From Ischnura elegans (lineage: Eukaryota > Arthropoda > Insecta > Odonata > Coenagrionidae), in NCBI RefSeq assembly GCF_921293095.1, contig NC_060251.1:100612566-100676565 (forward strand): a DNA stretch of 64,000 nt, given 5' to 3'. Positions 53,601-60,699 of the stretch are shown here, piece after piece. Positions within the stretch are counted from its first letter, which is position 1. Every line of letters begins with the position of its first letter. The notes under the pieces were generated by a model. The model ran no database searches. It had not been told where the DNA came from and saw only the letters and a program-made list of their open reading frames with translations. Position numbers and translations under genes: made by a program.

Positions 53601-56206
53601 ACACGAGGCACGGAATAGGGTAGTTTCCTTCATCAAAGAAAACGAAAGGCACTGATTGCGATTCGTTACCCACCATTAGTGTATTAATAATATACAAATT
53701 ATTTGGTTTTAGATATCCCAGTTTAAACGAATTTCAGGGGTCAATTTTAACCTCATTTGAAAAAGGCCAGAATGGCGCCCATGCGATGCCACTCCACGTG
53801 ACGTCACAGGGACCTAGCTTCTACACGAGAGGATAGGAGTTTCACGTCGTCTGAGATTACCAATGCATGCACGAGGCACAGAGCTCAGGGAAACATTTGT
53901 CATTAATAACCTATTAAAATTACCTATGGTTGGAAAGTTTTCTTCGCTTGATAAGGTATTAATAATCCTTAAGCAAGGCAAGCGCTACCTGCCAGCAAGG
54001 TGCTCTACGCTACCGCCATGCTCTGCTTTTCTTCGACTTCGGAATTTCTTTGTACATGCACAGGCATGCATTGCGCATAAAAATGAATAACGAAATTTGT
54101 GTGCCGATAGTACCGTTATATTATAATACATATACCGATACAGATTCTCTCAATTTCAATGCAATGGATTTTTCAATGTAAACCAACCTCTCAGTGTATG
54201 AATATTCGTTTTACTTGCACTTCGTCGATAAGTAAGCTCTAACCTTAAAATGGTCTATACAGTAATGAAAGCGAGTATTTTTATTACGGATTGTATAATC
54301 CCTTCTGACCGCTTCAAACCACAGAAGTCTCTTCTTCTCGCTCAGTGGAACCGTGACGAACGATTTTCCGCTAGCTTTAAGCATTGTAGAACGACATTTT
54401 GGCACAAAACACTCTTTATATGTAGATTTTTTGCTGGCATCCATGCTACCACGGGCATTCAAGTAATTCAGCAGATGCTGTGAATCACTGGATTTAAGGA
54501 CTTTGGGGAGGAGAGTGTTCAGTGTAGAGGAGTGCCCTACGTAAGGCATTGCATTATTGTTTCAATCATGATATAAGCCTTCGTATTCAATCGTTATTAA
54601 TTACGACGCGGATCCGAGGCGGCTAGAGCCATGTGAATTTCTTTTGCCAGTCGTAATAAATTGCTAATTATTGTATGAAAACTATTTGGAGTCACATCGT
54701 GAAGGTATTATGACCCAACAGTTAATATTTACATTATTGTAACTCAACACTAGTGTCGTAATACATGTCGATATTTGTTTTTCCTTTGAAAGAAGGGATT
54801 ATGCTTCTAGCCCTACCGCCAAACCTCGTCAGAATACTGTTAAGTATTTTTAATGAATTTAATACAATTCGACATGATATCCATCCAGCGTAATATTTTG
54901 CTATGATTAAAATACAATGAATTTCCTCTAATTAAAAGTTCTTCTCATCATATTCACTTCTGTATGTACCATAATCAATTGTTAACAATGCTATTACATT
55001 TTTTATATTGAAGAAGACGTGCACCACTTTTGTCAACGCATTTTAATATCTTGGAAGATCCATTACAAAGCGGTTATCTAAGATACTGTGCATTTGGAGT
55101 GCAGGTAAAACTTAGTTTTTCTTTGAGAAATATAGTTTTTGCTTGAAGCGTTGAAGGTATCCTCTCAGATGGTGCGTCGTCTGCATCGAAGCGGCGTGGC
55201 GCTCTCGTACCAAGGTCACCTACCGCTGACGTCACACGGCGATTACCCATCATTCATACTTACCCGTCGCGTTTTTGCGCGCTTGAAATTTTTCACTTTT
55301 TCATTTAATCTCAAAAAATATATATTGTCATTAAAAAATCTAAAACCGTGAAATACATACTCCAGGAGTAAAAATCTTTCGATTAAGGCAATAAAAAAAA
55401 ATTGGAAACCACCCTATTGCGCAGGTTAGAACTGCATTGATTTCTGAAATGACATGGAATTGCATGGATGAAATTAGAACGGGTTATTTTGCCATCTCAT
55501 ATCCATGCCTTCTCCCATGTGTTCTAGCTATTCACCACTTTACACGACGCAATTTTGACTGCGCCTTCATACACATGTCAGATTGTGCAAGAATGTGCCC
55601 CGTGTAAAATGGCCTTAATAATCAGTTGGCGCTAGCATCCTGACCACTTAAATCATTGACATATCTCCAATTGGGGCTTCATAGATCTGTAACTTTGCTG
55701 CACGTTGCTGCCACTCTTGAAAAATTAACTGGACATTCTACTCATTCATTGATGATTTTTTGCATCATTGCATTGCTCAGCGTGAAGAAATGAAACTGCA
55801 GCATGCCCTTCACACTTAGTGGGAGATACTGGTGTTATAGGCATGTTTTAAGTGCTCAATGCTAACTCAGAATTAACAATAGCCATGTGATACAGTTAAC
55901 GGACATACTAGAGATACTTTACTACACATGTATTCAGAGCTTCATTGGATTGTCCCTGGGGTTTTAATTTCGTGATCAGTTGGACCTGGAAAAAGATTAC
56001 CCTTGTATTTATTTAGTTGTTAATTTCATTTATTCTTCTTCATTTTATTAAACTTGTGGTATAGCTAGTAGATTCATTTCTCTGATTTTTTCAGCTGGCA
56101 GATATGGGGTTTAATATGAAGAAGGTGAGGTTGGCATTGAAGAAATGCAAATGGAACCCAATGAAAGCAGCAGAATACCTCACTCGTAGTAATGAGCATG
56201 ATGAGG
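29480..56206 (+). CDS. NUB1: NUB1, NEDD8 ultimate buster 1 (nine exons; C-terminus not seen)
   Basis: Nine exons join in phase to give about 531 residues; the vertebrate protein has about 600. Known role: an adaptor that binds NEDD8 (and FAT10) through its UBA domains and the proteasome through its UBL, driving degradation of NEDD8 and its conjugates. Seen here: an N-terminal helix (KVRNKLNIDGIKLWIQPY), a UBL at about residues 86-168, a helical middle with DNYALLNLDIVWCYL and ERALFFRLHLLQAI, and three UBA domains at about 370-408 (LELGYTPPEARLALRATHGN), 430-470 (DSMGFAPQMAAAALRLSNN) and 490-526 (LADMGFNMKKVRLALKKCKW). Introns are 220, 80, 169, 2685, 3990, 2556, 6130 and 9303 bp, and the large ones are packed with transposons. 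The final exon, expected to encode an acidic tail of about 70-80 residues, was not recognised and may lie beyond the window. Confidence 0.95.
29829..30091 (+). CDS. NUB1: NUB1 exon 2
   Basis: From GLAVNLSKEL to IDPV plus two bases of Trp. Holds the first half of the UBL (TGVATLKVRVS, then LALKVALAEKLNI). Acceptor TTACAG, donor GTAAGT. Confidence 0.95.
30172..30292 (+). CDS. NUB1: NUB1 exon 3
   Basis: Completes the Trp codon and encodes LKLISSGQVIKDE to QLDGSQSDFQ, the second half of the UBL. Ends in phase 0 at a GTATGC donor. Confidence 0.93.
30462..30557 (+). CDS. NUB1: NUB1 exon 4
   Basis: 32 codons, DEEKRQRHLNSIKAD to NVSYLQ: the charged helix after the UBL. Acceptor TTCTAG, donor GTTTGT. 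Confidence 0.9.
30765..31015 (-). mobile_element. Mariner transposase C-terminal relic in NUB1 intron 4
   Basis: On the minus strand the sequence reads WDILNHPAYSPN, TSDYHLP, GRKKFSTDDKVKQEVSKW and EFYEEGIKHL, the C-terminal part of a mariner transposase including the HPPYSPDLAPSDYHLF region with the third catalytic Asp. One in-frame stop lies after SKWTK. No terminal repeats were found. It is a different lineage from the 8711 and 50212 copies. Confidence 0.75.
31613..31880. mobile_element. Inverted-repeat MITE in NUB1 intron 4
   Basis: The words CTAAGTTCTAACAACACGTA (left) and its reverse complement (right) are exact and extend to about 38 bp with the outer ACATxGAxxG word. The middle is AT-rich and non-coding. 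Confidence 0.7.
31881..33242. other. Rest of NUB1 intron 4
   Basis: AT-rich intronic sequence with no repeat ends or coding remnant I can recognise. Confidence 0.5.
33243..33400 (+). CDS. NUB1: NUB1 exon 5
   Basis: VADQSGKVLNLPKEE to FLEAEKEF plus two bases of Asn. Matches the family segment NQTGRSIRIPPSERKALMLAMG in position and pattern (ALSVAMALNEKGRAALK). Acceptor TTTTAG, donor GTAAGT. Confidence 0.93.
34179..35150. mobile_element. Tigger-like non-autonomous element, copy A of a close pair
   Basis: The ends CAGTAGATTCACGTTAATATGA and (reversed) CAGTAGACTCTTGTTATTACGA are flanked by TA (34177-34178, 35151-35152). Length is 972 bp. Repeated ATTACGAAGTTC and CGTTATTACGAA words form subterminal arrays in both orientations. 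The body has no transposase, so it was mobilised by a relative. Internal blocks match copy B at 35192-36195 in the same orientation. Confidence 0.85.
35192..36195. mobile_element. Tigger-like non-autonomous element, copy B of a close pair
   Basis: The ends CAGTAGACTCTCGTTAATACGA and (reversed) CAGTAGACTCTCGTTATTACGA are flanked by TA (35190-35191, 36196-36197). Length is 1004 bp including a nested 190-bp MITE at 35722-35911. Without that insertion it is shorter than copy A. Only about 40 bp separate the two copies. Confidence 0.88.
35722..35911. mobile_element. Small TA-flanked MITE nested in copy B
   Basis: The ends CAGTCCGGCCGGCGAG and (reversed) CAGTCCGGCCGCCGAG, with TA on both sides (35720-35721, 35912-35913). 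Copy A has no insertion at the corresponding place (TTG-TATAGGTTT), which confirms the boundaries. The GC-rich interior contrasts with its surroundings. Confidence 0.85.
36198..37390. other. Rest of NUB1 intron 5
   Basis: Intronic sequence. The stretch about 36840-37020 is less AT-rich and resembles dispersed repeats, but I could not define its ends. Confidence 0.45.
37391..37587 (+). CDS. NUB1: NUB1 exon 6
   Basis: Completes Asn and encodes QCNSNLLKSVDNYALLN, LDIVWCYL, then DAEQRLKKCEENF and LITLKGTT; nearly colinear with the vertebrate protein. Acceptor TTTCAG, donor GTAATT. Confidence 0.95.
38215..39670 (+). mobile_element. Tigger/pogo transposon fossil in NUB1 intron 6
   Basis: The left end resembles a Tigger terminus (ATGCCTCGCTTAGCGCAGTT, ATATAACGCAAATTCG). 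Downstream on the plus strand are remnants of the transposase: VIDCFENGEC and SDIARKFKLTTSMVHTI (HTH domain, near 38965-39055), SASADSTVVATFFDELP (linker before the DDE domain, near 39340-39405), and NKEAWVTQEFFLDLFEN (DDE domain, near 39475-39525). Many stops and shifts lie between these. The right terminus was not identified, so the end is approximate. Confidence 0.65.
40144..40305 (+). CDS. NUB1: NUB1 exon 7
   Basis: GNERALFFRLHLLQAIV to SLSQVLELG, a helical repeat segment plus the start of UBA1. Acceptor TTGCAG, donor GTAAGC; the Gly codon is split into exon 8. Confidence 0.95.
41007..41676. mobile_element. MITE of the GGCCTG-TTACAC family, copy 3, split by insertions
   Basis: The left end GGCCTGTTTACACGATACATT and the reversed right end AGGCCTGTTTACATAGTACAT are family termini. 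The left half runs to about 41096 and the right half resumes at about 41540. Between them lie nested poly-G elements. Joined by eye, the two halves match the layout of the uninterrupted copy at 10622-10861. Confidence 0.78.
41097..41539. mobile_element. Poly-G MITE(s) nested in the MITE
   Basis: The outer copy starts near TGCAGATCCAGGATTTTTTTC and ends near GGGGGGCACGTCTCCTGCCCC-AATCCG. A second copy starts at about 41308 (GGGGGATCCAGGATTTCTTTC) and ends near 41462 (CACGTGCCCC-AATAGATCC). Long G and C homopolymers mark both. At least one insertion into another of the same kind is implied. Confidence 0.6.
42383..44262. mobile_element. Tigger-like element, long copy
   Basis: The termini CAGTGCAACCTCGATATAACGA and (reversed) CAGTGCAACCTCGTTAAAGCGA are flanked by TA (42381-42382, 44263-44264). 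Length is 1880 bp. The outer 280 bp on each side match, in inverted order, the 583-bp element at 57696-58278. The 1.3-kb middle has no recognisable transposase (the minus frames 43026-43304 and 43422-43709 resemble nothing I know). Subterminal CGCTATAGCGAG and TTATAGCGGG words recur. Confidence 0.85.
44800..45560 (-). mobile_element. Non-LTR retrotransposon reverse transcriptase fragment
   Basis: On the minus strand, pieces of a LINE RT follow one another from 45560 down to 44811: FKMNIIFLIPKRK (block 1), LDEGQFRFKKSVHKRES with LLVEKRIEENKP and FVAFVASVKAFENVNW (blocks 2-3), LGYASSPITLNIRIKK (block 4), and MIYFADEIAITA, the catalytic box where FADD is usual. Frames shift between the pieces and the catalytic Asp pair is changed (AD-E). 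The clade is not assigned. It lies in NUB1 intron 7. Confidence 0.75.
45571..45596. repeat. (CTG)n short tandem repeat
   Basis: About eight CTG units with one CTA interruption. A simple microsatellite inside an intron. Confidence 0.9.
46062..46360 (+). repeat. Possible tRNA-derived SINE
   Basis: Begins with a box-A-like GGTTGGTGTGGTGGATAGTATCTGG. A good box B is not clear. It is followed by about 250 bp of unrelated body. It lies just before NUB1 exon 8. Weakly supported. Confidence 0.35.
46436..46791 (+). CDS. NUB1: NUB1 exon 8
   Basis: The largest exon, 119 codons. Most of UBA1 (GYTPPEARLALRATHG), a basic linker (KRREKAELRRKES), all of UBA2 (SMGFAPQMAAAALRLSN) and the start of UBA3 (KKALIKQ). 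Acceptor TTGCAG, donor GTAGGC. Confidence 0.97.
47182..47317. mobile_element. Hairpin element with 35-bp arms
   Basis: The left arm GTGGTACTTTTCCACAATAT and right arm (reversed ATGGTAGCACTTTTCCACAA) pair through TATTTTAATGC, and pairing continues inward through GGCTCACAGA and ATCA words. Fold-back MITE of about 136 bp, six bases from the target duplication of the next element. Confidence 0.75.
47331..48326. mobile_element. hAT-like element with perfect 8-bp target duplication
   Basis: The termini TAAAGATGTGCGAATAGTAT and (reversed) TAGAGATGGGTCGAATAGCA are hAT-like. ATTTAAAT flanks both sides (47323-47330 and 48327-48334), an exact 8-bp duplication. Both ends have dense ATTCGAATATTCGA words. 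The 1-kb body has no transposase, although a plus frame at 47615-47842 (Ser/Pro/Lys/Arg-rich) is open. Non-autonomous, in NUB1 intron 8. Confidence 0.85.
48790..49200 (+). mobile_element. Tigger/pogo transposase relic, N-terminal half
   Basis: Plus-strand words match the Tigger transposase in order: RKILSLKDKLDKF (start of the first HTH), WLKQARLKNIPVD (second, CENP-B type HTH) and VENFKASNESF (end of that domain). Stops and shifts separate them. Termini were not identified. Confidence 0.6.
49440..49530 (+). repeat. tRNA-like SINE head
   Basis: The stretch contains an anticodon-arm-like region and the box-B-like CCGGGATCGAATCTC followed by a stem-closing word. It does not fold into a complete tRNA (no clear acceptor stem pairing). 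Taken as a tRNA-derived SINE head rather than a tRNA gene. Confidence 0.45.
50212..51545 (-). mobile_element. Mariner element, near full length but broken
   Basis: Inverted ends CGAGGGTTGTACCAAAAGTA (about 28 bp each) are flanked by TA (50210-50211, 51546-51547). The 1334-bp length is normal for mariner. Minus-strand transposase pieces in order: EIHQQLTDVYGEECMS (N-terminal HTH), ELAERIPEASHGTIERL (second HTH), a central catalytic stretch, and YSPDLAPRDYHLFP-LKEHLGGKRF (last catalytic Asp region). They lie in different frames, so no functional enzyme can be made. Sister of 8711-9665. Confidence 0.92.
51600..53225 (+). mobile_element. Pogo/jerky-type DDE transposase relic
   Basis: An open frame at 51860-52510 starts with an acidic/Ser-rich leader and holds a CENP-B-type HTH (FQFSASLAWTIRFKRKH, then KVTRYVSRRE) and the first DDE block (NPSLVIITGQT, where Asp is normal before QT). 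A second frame at 52666-52935 reads VEEAMGPYKNVFVTCTKSGKL, LLFSDSWSGQTNEALYD and VIVILPKCTPTC, the second catalytic block and the strand after it. The block expected to carry the third acid has a stop and a Gly. Further degraded similarity runs to about 53220. No ends were found. Confidence 0.6.
53325..53400 (+). repeat. tRNA-like SINE head fragment
   Basis: GGGGAAGTTGGTATAGTGGTTA resembles a tRNA 5' half with box A, and CGGCCAGTTTCGAGC a decayed box B. No full cloverleaf. Confidence 0.35.
53613..55419 (-). mobile_element. P-like DNA transposon with a THAP-domain frame
   Basis: The ends GAATAGGGTAGTTTCC and (reversed) CAATAGGGTGGTTTCC are inverted repeats, and the 1.8-kb body contains a minus-strand THAP-domain frame at 54211-54549. 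The same ends and flanking blocks occur in the 755-bp copy at 5527-6281. P transposases start with a THAP domain, so the P superfamily is the best fit. No RNase-H-like catalytic domain is visible, so this copy is probably non-autonomous. The sequences CGTGACGTCACAGGG and GCTGACGTCACACGG lie near the two ends. It sits in NUB1 intron 8. Confidence 0.72.
54211..54549 (-). CDS. THAP-domain protein encoded in the P-like element
   Basis: 112 residues. The THAP zinc finger is at about 47-101: C47 and C52 (CFVPKC), Pro68 (TVPLS), Trp77 (LLWFEAV), and the closing pair C97-H100 with Phe101 (CIDHF). These are the metal ligands and core residues of a C2CH THAP finger, which binds DNA sequence-specifically in the minor and major grooves. 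The frame ends soon after the finger and nothing catalytic follows, so this may be only the first exon of a P-type transposase or a stand-alone end-binding protein. The start is unclear because the 46 residues before the finger look unstructured; the true start could be Met36 (MDASKKS). Confidence 0.62.
   Translation of the reverse strand: MPYVGHSSTLNTLLPKVLKSSDSQHLLNYLNARGSMDASKKSTYKECFVPKCRSTMLKASGKSFVTVPLSEKKRLLWFEAVRRDYTIRNKNTRFHYCIDHFKVRAYLSTKCK
55620..56094. other. Rest of NUB1 intron 8
   Basis: AT-rich intronic sequence before exon 9, without recognised repeats. Confidence 0.5.
56095..56206 (+). CDS. NUB1: NUB1 exon 9
   Basis: LADMGFNMKKVRLALKKC, then WNPMKAAEYL and RSNEHDE: the rest of UBA3. 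Acceptor TTTCAG, donor GTAAGC. Because it ends at a good donor in an incomplete codon, at least one more exon must follow. Confidence 0.9.
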
Positions 56207-56489
56207 GTAAGCTTTTCAGCACTTTCTCTCGTGGGCTTTAATTCTCTTTGTTTTGTTCTGGCTGGTTTAATTATTTTCTTATTGGGTTCTGATGAAGAAG
56301 TTTTGGCCACTTTCAGCTGCAACTGACCTCACATGTGGTGCTTGGCATTGGAAATTCTTTCCTTTCAATGAAGTGCCAAGGTTTTATGTAAGGTGCTAAT
56401 TTCTATCATTATAATAACAAGTAGCTTGGCTGATATTAAAGTTCAAGCTAAGTTTTTTCTCTGGTTTTGATCTAAATTTTACTTGTCGA

Positions 56490-57273
56490 CCCTTTCATGC
56501 CGAATGCCACACCTGTGCGGCGAGGATTTTCTTCCATAAACAACGAATGCCACACCTGTGCGGCATTAATTTTCCTAACCTAAGCAATGAATGCCGCGCC
56601 CCTGCGGCACAGGTCGAAAAAAGTGACCGTGGCAGACTCAATAGACCCACGGACGCGGTCGCCCCTCATGATCCACCTTAGCGAGAGCCCAGTCTCTTCT
56701 TCGGCCGCTCAGGTCGACCCTTTCCTATCCCCTCCACGCGCAGTCAACTACTGTTATTTGCAGTGTTTTTGCCAAAACATATTTGTTGCTTACTTTTGAA
56801 ATCCAACACTAGAAATGAATTCATCTTTTTTTGCTGACCACATGGAAATTTCAAACAAAATTCTAACATTAATATCAACGGAGTTATAGACCAACTAGTA
56901 AATATACTAAATCCGTCTATATCAACGTTAGAACTTCGTTTAAAATTTCTGCACGCTCAGTAAAAAAACACAAAATTCATTTTGAATGTAAAAAATCGAT
57001 GCGAACAACAAATATTTGCATATATTTTGCATTAATATTTTAGCCAGCGACCGCGGACTCGTCCTAGGAAGGGGCTTTTAATCCTTCTAGGGTCTGGGAC
57101 AGAGGCCGAAGGAAAGGGATCGGCGCCCCGCTGAGTTGGGTCCAAACATGGTTAGGGAGGGAACCACTGCCTTCAGTCGACGCGAAAAAGCTTCGTACAG
57201 GGGAGTAAAGAAAACTTTCAAGAGACTTGTATTGAGGAAGAATTTCCCTCAACGAAGGTCCGGCGCGAAAGGG
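56490..57273. mobile_element. piggyBac-like MITE with three internal tandem repeats
   Basis: The left end CCCTTTCATGCCGAATGCC and the reversed right end CCCTTTCGCGCCGGACC match the CCCTTT start of piggyBac-type elements. TTAA follows the right end, while the left flank has TCGA, perhaps a mutated TTAA. Three direct repeats of a GAATGCC-C-CC-TGCGGC unit begin at 56502, 56545 and 56589 (period 43-44 bp). The interior is GC-richer than the intron around it and has no transposase. Confidence 0.65.
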
Positions 57274-57282
57274 TTAATTGGG

Positions 57283-57568
57283 CATTTTTGGTGTAATGGC
57301 TAGCATAGTTGCCTTACAAGCAGTTTATCTGGATTTGATTCTTGGGTGCCTTACTTTTTGCCAGCCTCAGTAAAAGGGGTAGTCCTTGCCTGCCCATCCA
57401 AAATTTTTGAGTTTGAGTCCCGCTTAGTTTAATTGCCCCTGTCTAGGGCATGGATGCTTTTGATTGTTGTCATTACTATGTTGTCATTTATTGGATTCCC
57501 TTGCTGTAAAGACCTGCAATGTGCTGTTTCTGGATGGTGAAGATGAATATAAAAAATAAAATCAAACT
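57283..57568 (+). repeat. tRNA-derived SINE
   Basis: Box A TTGGTGTAATGGCTAGCATAG and box B CTGGATTTGATTC are about 30 bp apart at the 5' end. A body of about 200 bp follows, with an A/T-rich tail GATGAATATAAAAAATAAA, the usual plan of an insect SINE with a LINE-like 3' end. Confidence 0.6.
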
Positions 57569-57695
57569 TAAATAGATCACAAGAAAGAGCCGAAACAGAA
57601 CTAACAGAAATGTTCATTGAACCAATTAAAGTTTGCTCCTCTTATCATTTTATCGTGGCTTTCAGAAATTAGGTACCTCTACCTAAACTGAATTA

Positions 57696-58278
57696 CAGTA
57701 GAACCTCGTTAAAGCGAGTACGGGCTATAGCGACACCCCCGCTATTACGAGAGATAGCCGATGCACCGTCAATTGACCGTATAATAAGAGTGTTAAAAAA
57801 TTCGTTTTTACGAGACCCTTTCGGTGTTGGCTCTTGCCATAGCGAGGGTTTCACTGCCGGAAGACTTTCATCAAGACTCCTTAACCTCTGTAATTGCTAG
57901 CGATCTGTTAGAAATGAAGTTAATGGAGTGCTCAGTCTCAAATTTATGTGGTAAACTGTCATTCGATAAATATAATGATTGACGAAACAATGCTCTGCAT
58001 GATTTTTATTCAGTGCGGCGCTTGTAAATTGTTTGAATAGTTAGTCGTTATTTGAGTAAGGAAATTTAGTGATCCAAAAAAACATCGCCTTTTGTCTGGA
58101 TTTATGCTTACGTTTATCGGATAGATGTTTATCTGTCGCCGCACCACTCCTGTTCCTGTATATCTGTTCGCAACAGGTATATTGGCTATTATTTGCTCCA
58201 CCTCCGGTAAAGCGACAATTCGCTATAGCGAGTGTTCATTAGTGCACCGTGGGGTGTCGTTATATCGAGGTTGAACTG
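57696..58278. mobile_element. Tigger-like element, short deletion derivative
   Basis: The ends CAGTAGAACCTCGTTAAAGCGA and (reversed) CAGTTCAACCTCGATATAACGA are flanked by TA (57694-57695, 58279-58280). Its two halves match the two ends of the 1880-bp copy at 42383-44262 in inverted order, with the 1.3-kb middle missing; the junction is near 57970. It lies just outside, or within, the Copia 3' LTR. Confidence 0.88.
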
Positions 58279-58529
58279 TAATATGCAATCTTCAGCGTAT
58301 GTTTATCCTGCTAAAATAGCTTTTATTATAGTATGTATCTTCCTCATTTTTCTACAACCTCTGCCCCCTTATGTTTCATTCAGTTGGATTTTGCGCAGAA
58401 AGAATGCAGCTTATTCTTTTTGGTAGCTCAGCCTTTTATTTTTCTTTACTTTAGAAAGGCGCGTAAACTAGAACAACAATGGTGATAACAAACTGTTTAC
58501 AAACATCAACTGTTACTATATCTCCAACA
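58279..58529 (-). repeat. Part of the Copia element's 3' LTR
   Basis: On the minus strand a purine-rich tract (AAGTGGGGG, 58538 to 58530) follows the end of the RNase H region and is directly followed by TGTTGGAGA, the expected start of an LTR. The LTR therefore starts at 58529 and runs to lower coordinates. Its other end is not resolved; the Tigger-like element at 57696-58278 may have inserted into it, in which case the LTR continues beyond 57694. Confidence 0.6.
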
Positions 58530-60699
58530 CCCCCACTTAACAGCTTATGTCGTCAGGCCCATTCCATTCCTTAATTCTTCAAATTTTATTTTTGGAAGTG
58601 GCTTCGTCAGTGCATCAGCAATCATGTCCTCACTCCTGCAGTAAACAAGCTGAATAACATTATTTTTCATTAAATCTCTTATGAAAAGGTGCCGGACATA
58701 GATGTGCTTCGTTCTGGCACTAAATTTTTCATTTGAAAATATTTTAATGCATCCCTGGATGTCTTCATAGATTATTATTGGTTCATTCTGCACCTCCCCC
58801 AGATCATGCAGTAATTGTCGTAGCCAAACACCTTCCTGACTGGCAGATGCTGCAGAAACATACTCAGTCTCTGTTGTAGACAGAGCGACAGAAGACTGCT
58901 TCCTGCTGGACCAGGAAATTGCACTGTTTCCCAAATTAAAAATATATGCACTTGTAGATTTCCTATCTTGTATATCTCCACCCCAGTCGGCATCTACATA
59001 TCCAGTCAATTTAAGATCTTCACAGGCATAAATATTCAATGCCATATCACTGGTTTGCTTGAGATAACGCATTAGTTTCTTTAAAGCTTCCCAATCTCGC
59101 TGTCTGGGATTACTAACCCGTCTGCAGAGAATACTCATTGCTCCAGAAATATCTGGTCTAGTAGTTGTTGAAATATACAGAAGTGCCCCCACTGCTTCCC
59201 TATATTTGCCATTATTTGGCAAGGCATCATTCTCTCCTTTCAATTTGGGGTATTCAGGATCCATCGGTATAGATACACCTTTTGCATCTTCCATCCCGAA
59301 CTTTTTCAATATTCCATCTATTTTGGATTTCTGATTTAACTGAAAACTTCCATCCTCTTTTCTCTGGATTTGTATTCCTAAATAGTTAGTTGCATCTCCC
59401 AAATCTTTCACTTCAAAGTGATGATTCAACATTTGTCTTAGTTCCTTAATTTTATCTTCATTATCATGAATTATAATCAGGTCATCTACATAAATCAGAA
59501 TATACATCCTTTTCTCATTTTCATTCTTCGTATAAAGACATGGATCTGCTAGGCTGCGCTGAAATCATTTTTCAAGCAAAACATCATTTATTTTGACATT
59601 CCAAGCTCTTGCTGACTGCTTCAGTCCATTTATTGATTTTTGAAGCTAGCAAACTAGCTTATCTTCAGTGGTTTTTGTGTAGCCCGGTGGTTGTTTCATG
59701 TATAATTCTTCTTCGATGTCGCCATTAAGAAATGCTGTTTTCACATCAAACTGTCGGACAAACAGCCTTCGTACTGCTGCTATGCTCATAAGGACTCTAA
59801 AGGTGCTTTGTCTTACAACTGGTGCAAAGGTTGAATCGTAGTCTTTTCCATATTTTTGAGAGTAACCTTTTGCAACAAGTCTTCCTTTTCGTCGACAAAT
59901 ATCTCCATTTGAATCATATTTTGTTTTGAACACCCATTTGCATCCAATGGAATGTTTTCCTTCAGGCAATTTAGTTAAAATCCATGTTTTATTTTCTTCG
60001 AGAGATTTTATTTCTTCATCAGCGGCTTTCATCCACTCCTCTCTTTCATTTGCAGGCAATTCCATTACCTCTTCTAAAGACTCTGGATCGGGCTTTGGGT
60101 TAATTTTAAGTGTATGATAACCATTTTGGTGGCACCCCCTTGCATTCTCTTGATGATTTTCGAACTGGCTGATCTGTTCTGTCCATTTCCAGTTTGGTGT
60201 TATCATCTATCTTGGTGATTGGTATTTCTCTTTCTCTCATCAACCTATCATCCAGGTATGTATAACGCTCAGATGATTCTAGGTCGATATCCTTGATTAA
60301 TTCCTCTTTATCTGTAACATTTTCATCAAATACTACAGTTCTGCTGATGATAATTCTATTCGTACTGGGTTGTAGGATCCTGTAACCTTTGGACGTTTCA
60401 TTATATCCTACCATAATTCCTTTTTGAGCACGTGAATCCCACTTGCTCCGTTTTTCTTTGAGAAGATAAGCATAAGCTTTGCTTCCAAATACAGTGGAAG
60501 CCCCTTATAACGACAGCTGTTGGGAACAGAGAAATCTGTCGCTATAGTGAATTGTCGTTGTTACCGAATGCAATCACATCGTCACAAAAAAATCACTCAT
60601 CAGGCGTCACCACGGCTGTTTCTGCTGAGAGGCGAAAATTGCAGCATGATAGCCGTTTTAAATCATTATTTTGAACATTTAATTCACTAATGATCATAT

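Larger units (their letters stand above)
53587..55617. mobile_element. MITE split by the P-like element
   Basis: Outside both ends of the P-like element lie TTAAAGGCCATTGTACACGA (left) and, reversed, TAAGGCCATTTTACACGGGG (right), continuing to the word GCAC. These look like the two terminal repeats of an older MITE into which the P-like element inserted. The left arm is cut after about 25 bp; the right arm continues through GTGCAAGAATGTGCC. Confidence 0.55.

Noticed and set aside
56502-56610. Regular 43-bp repeats as a CRISPR-like array
   Set aside because: Only three imperfect units, inside a piggyBac-like MITE, in an animal gene region.
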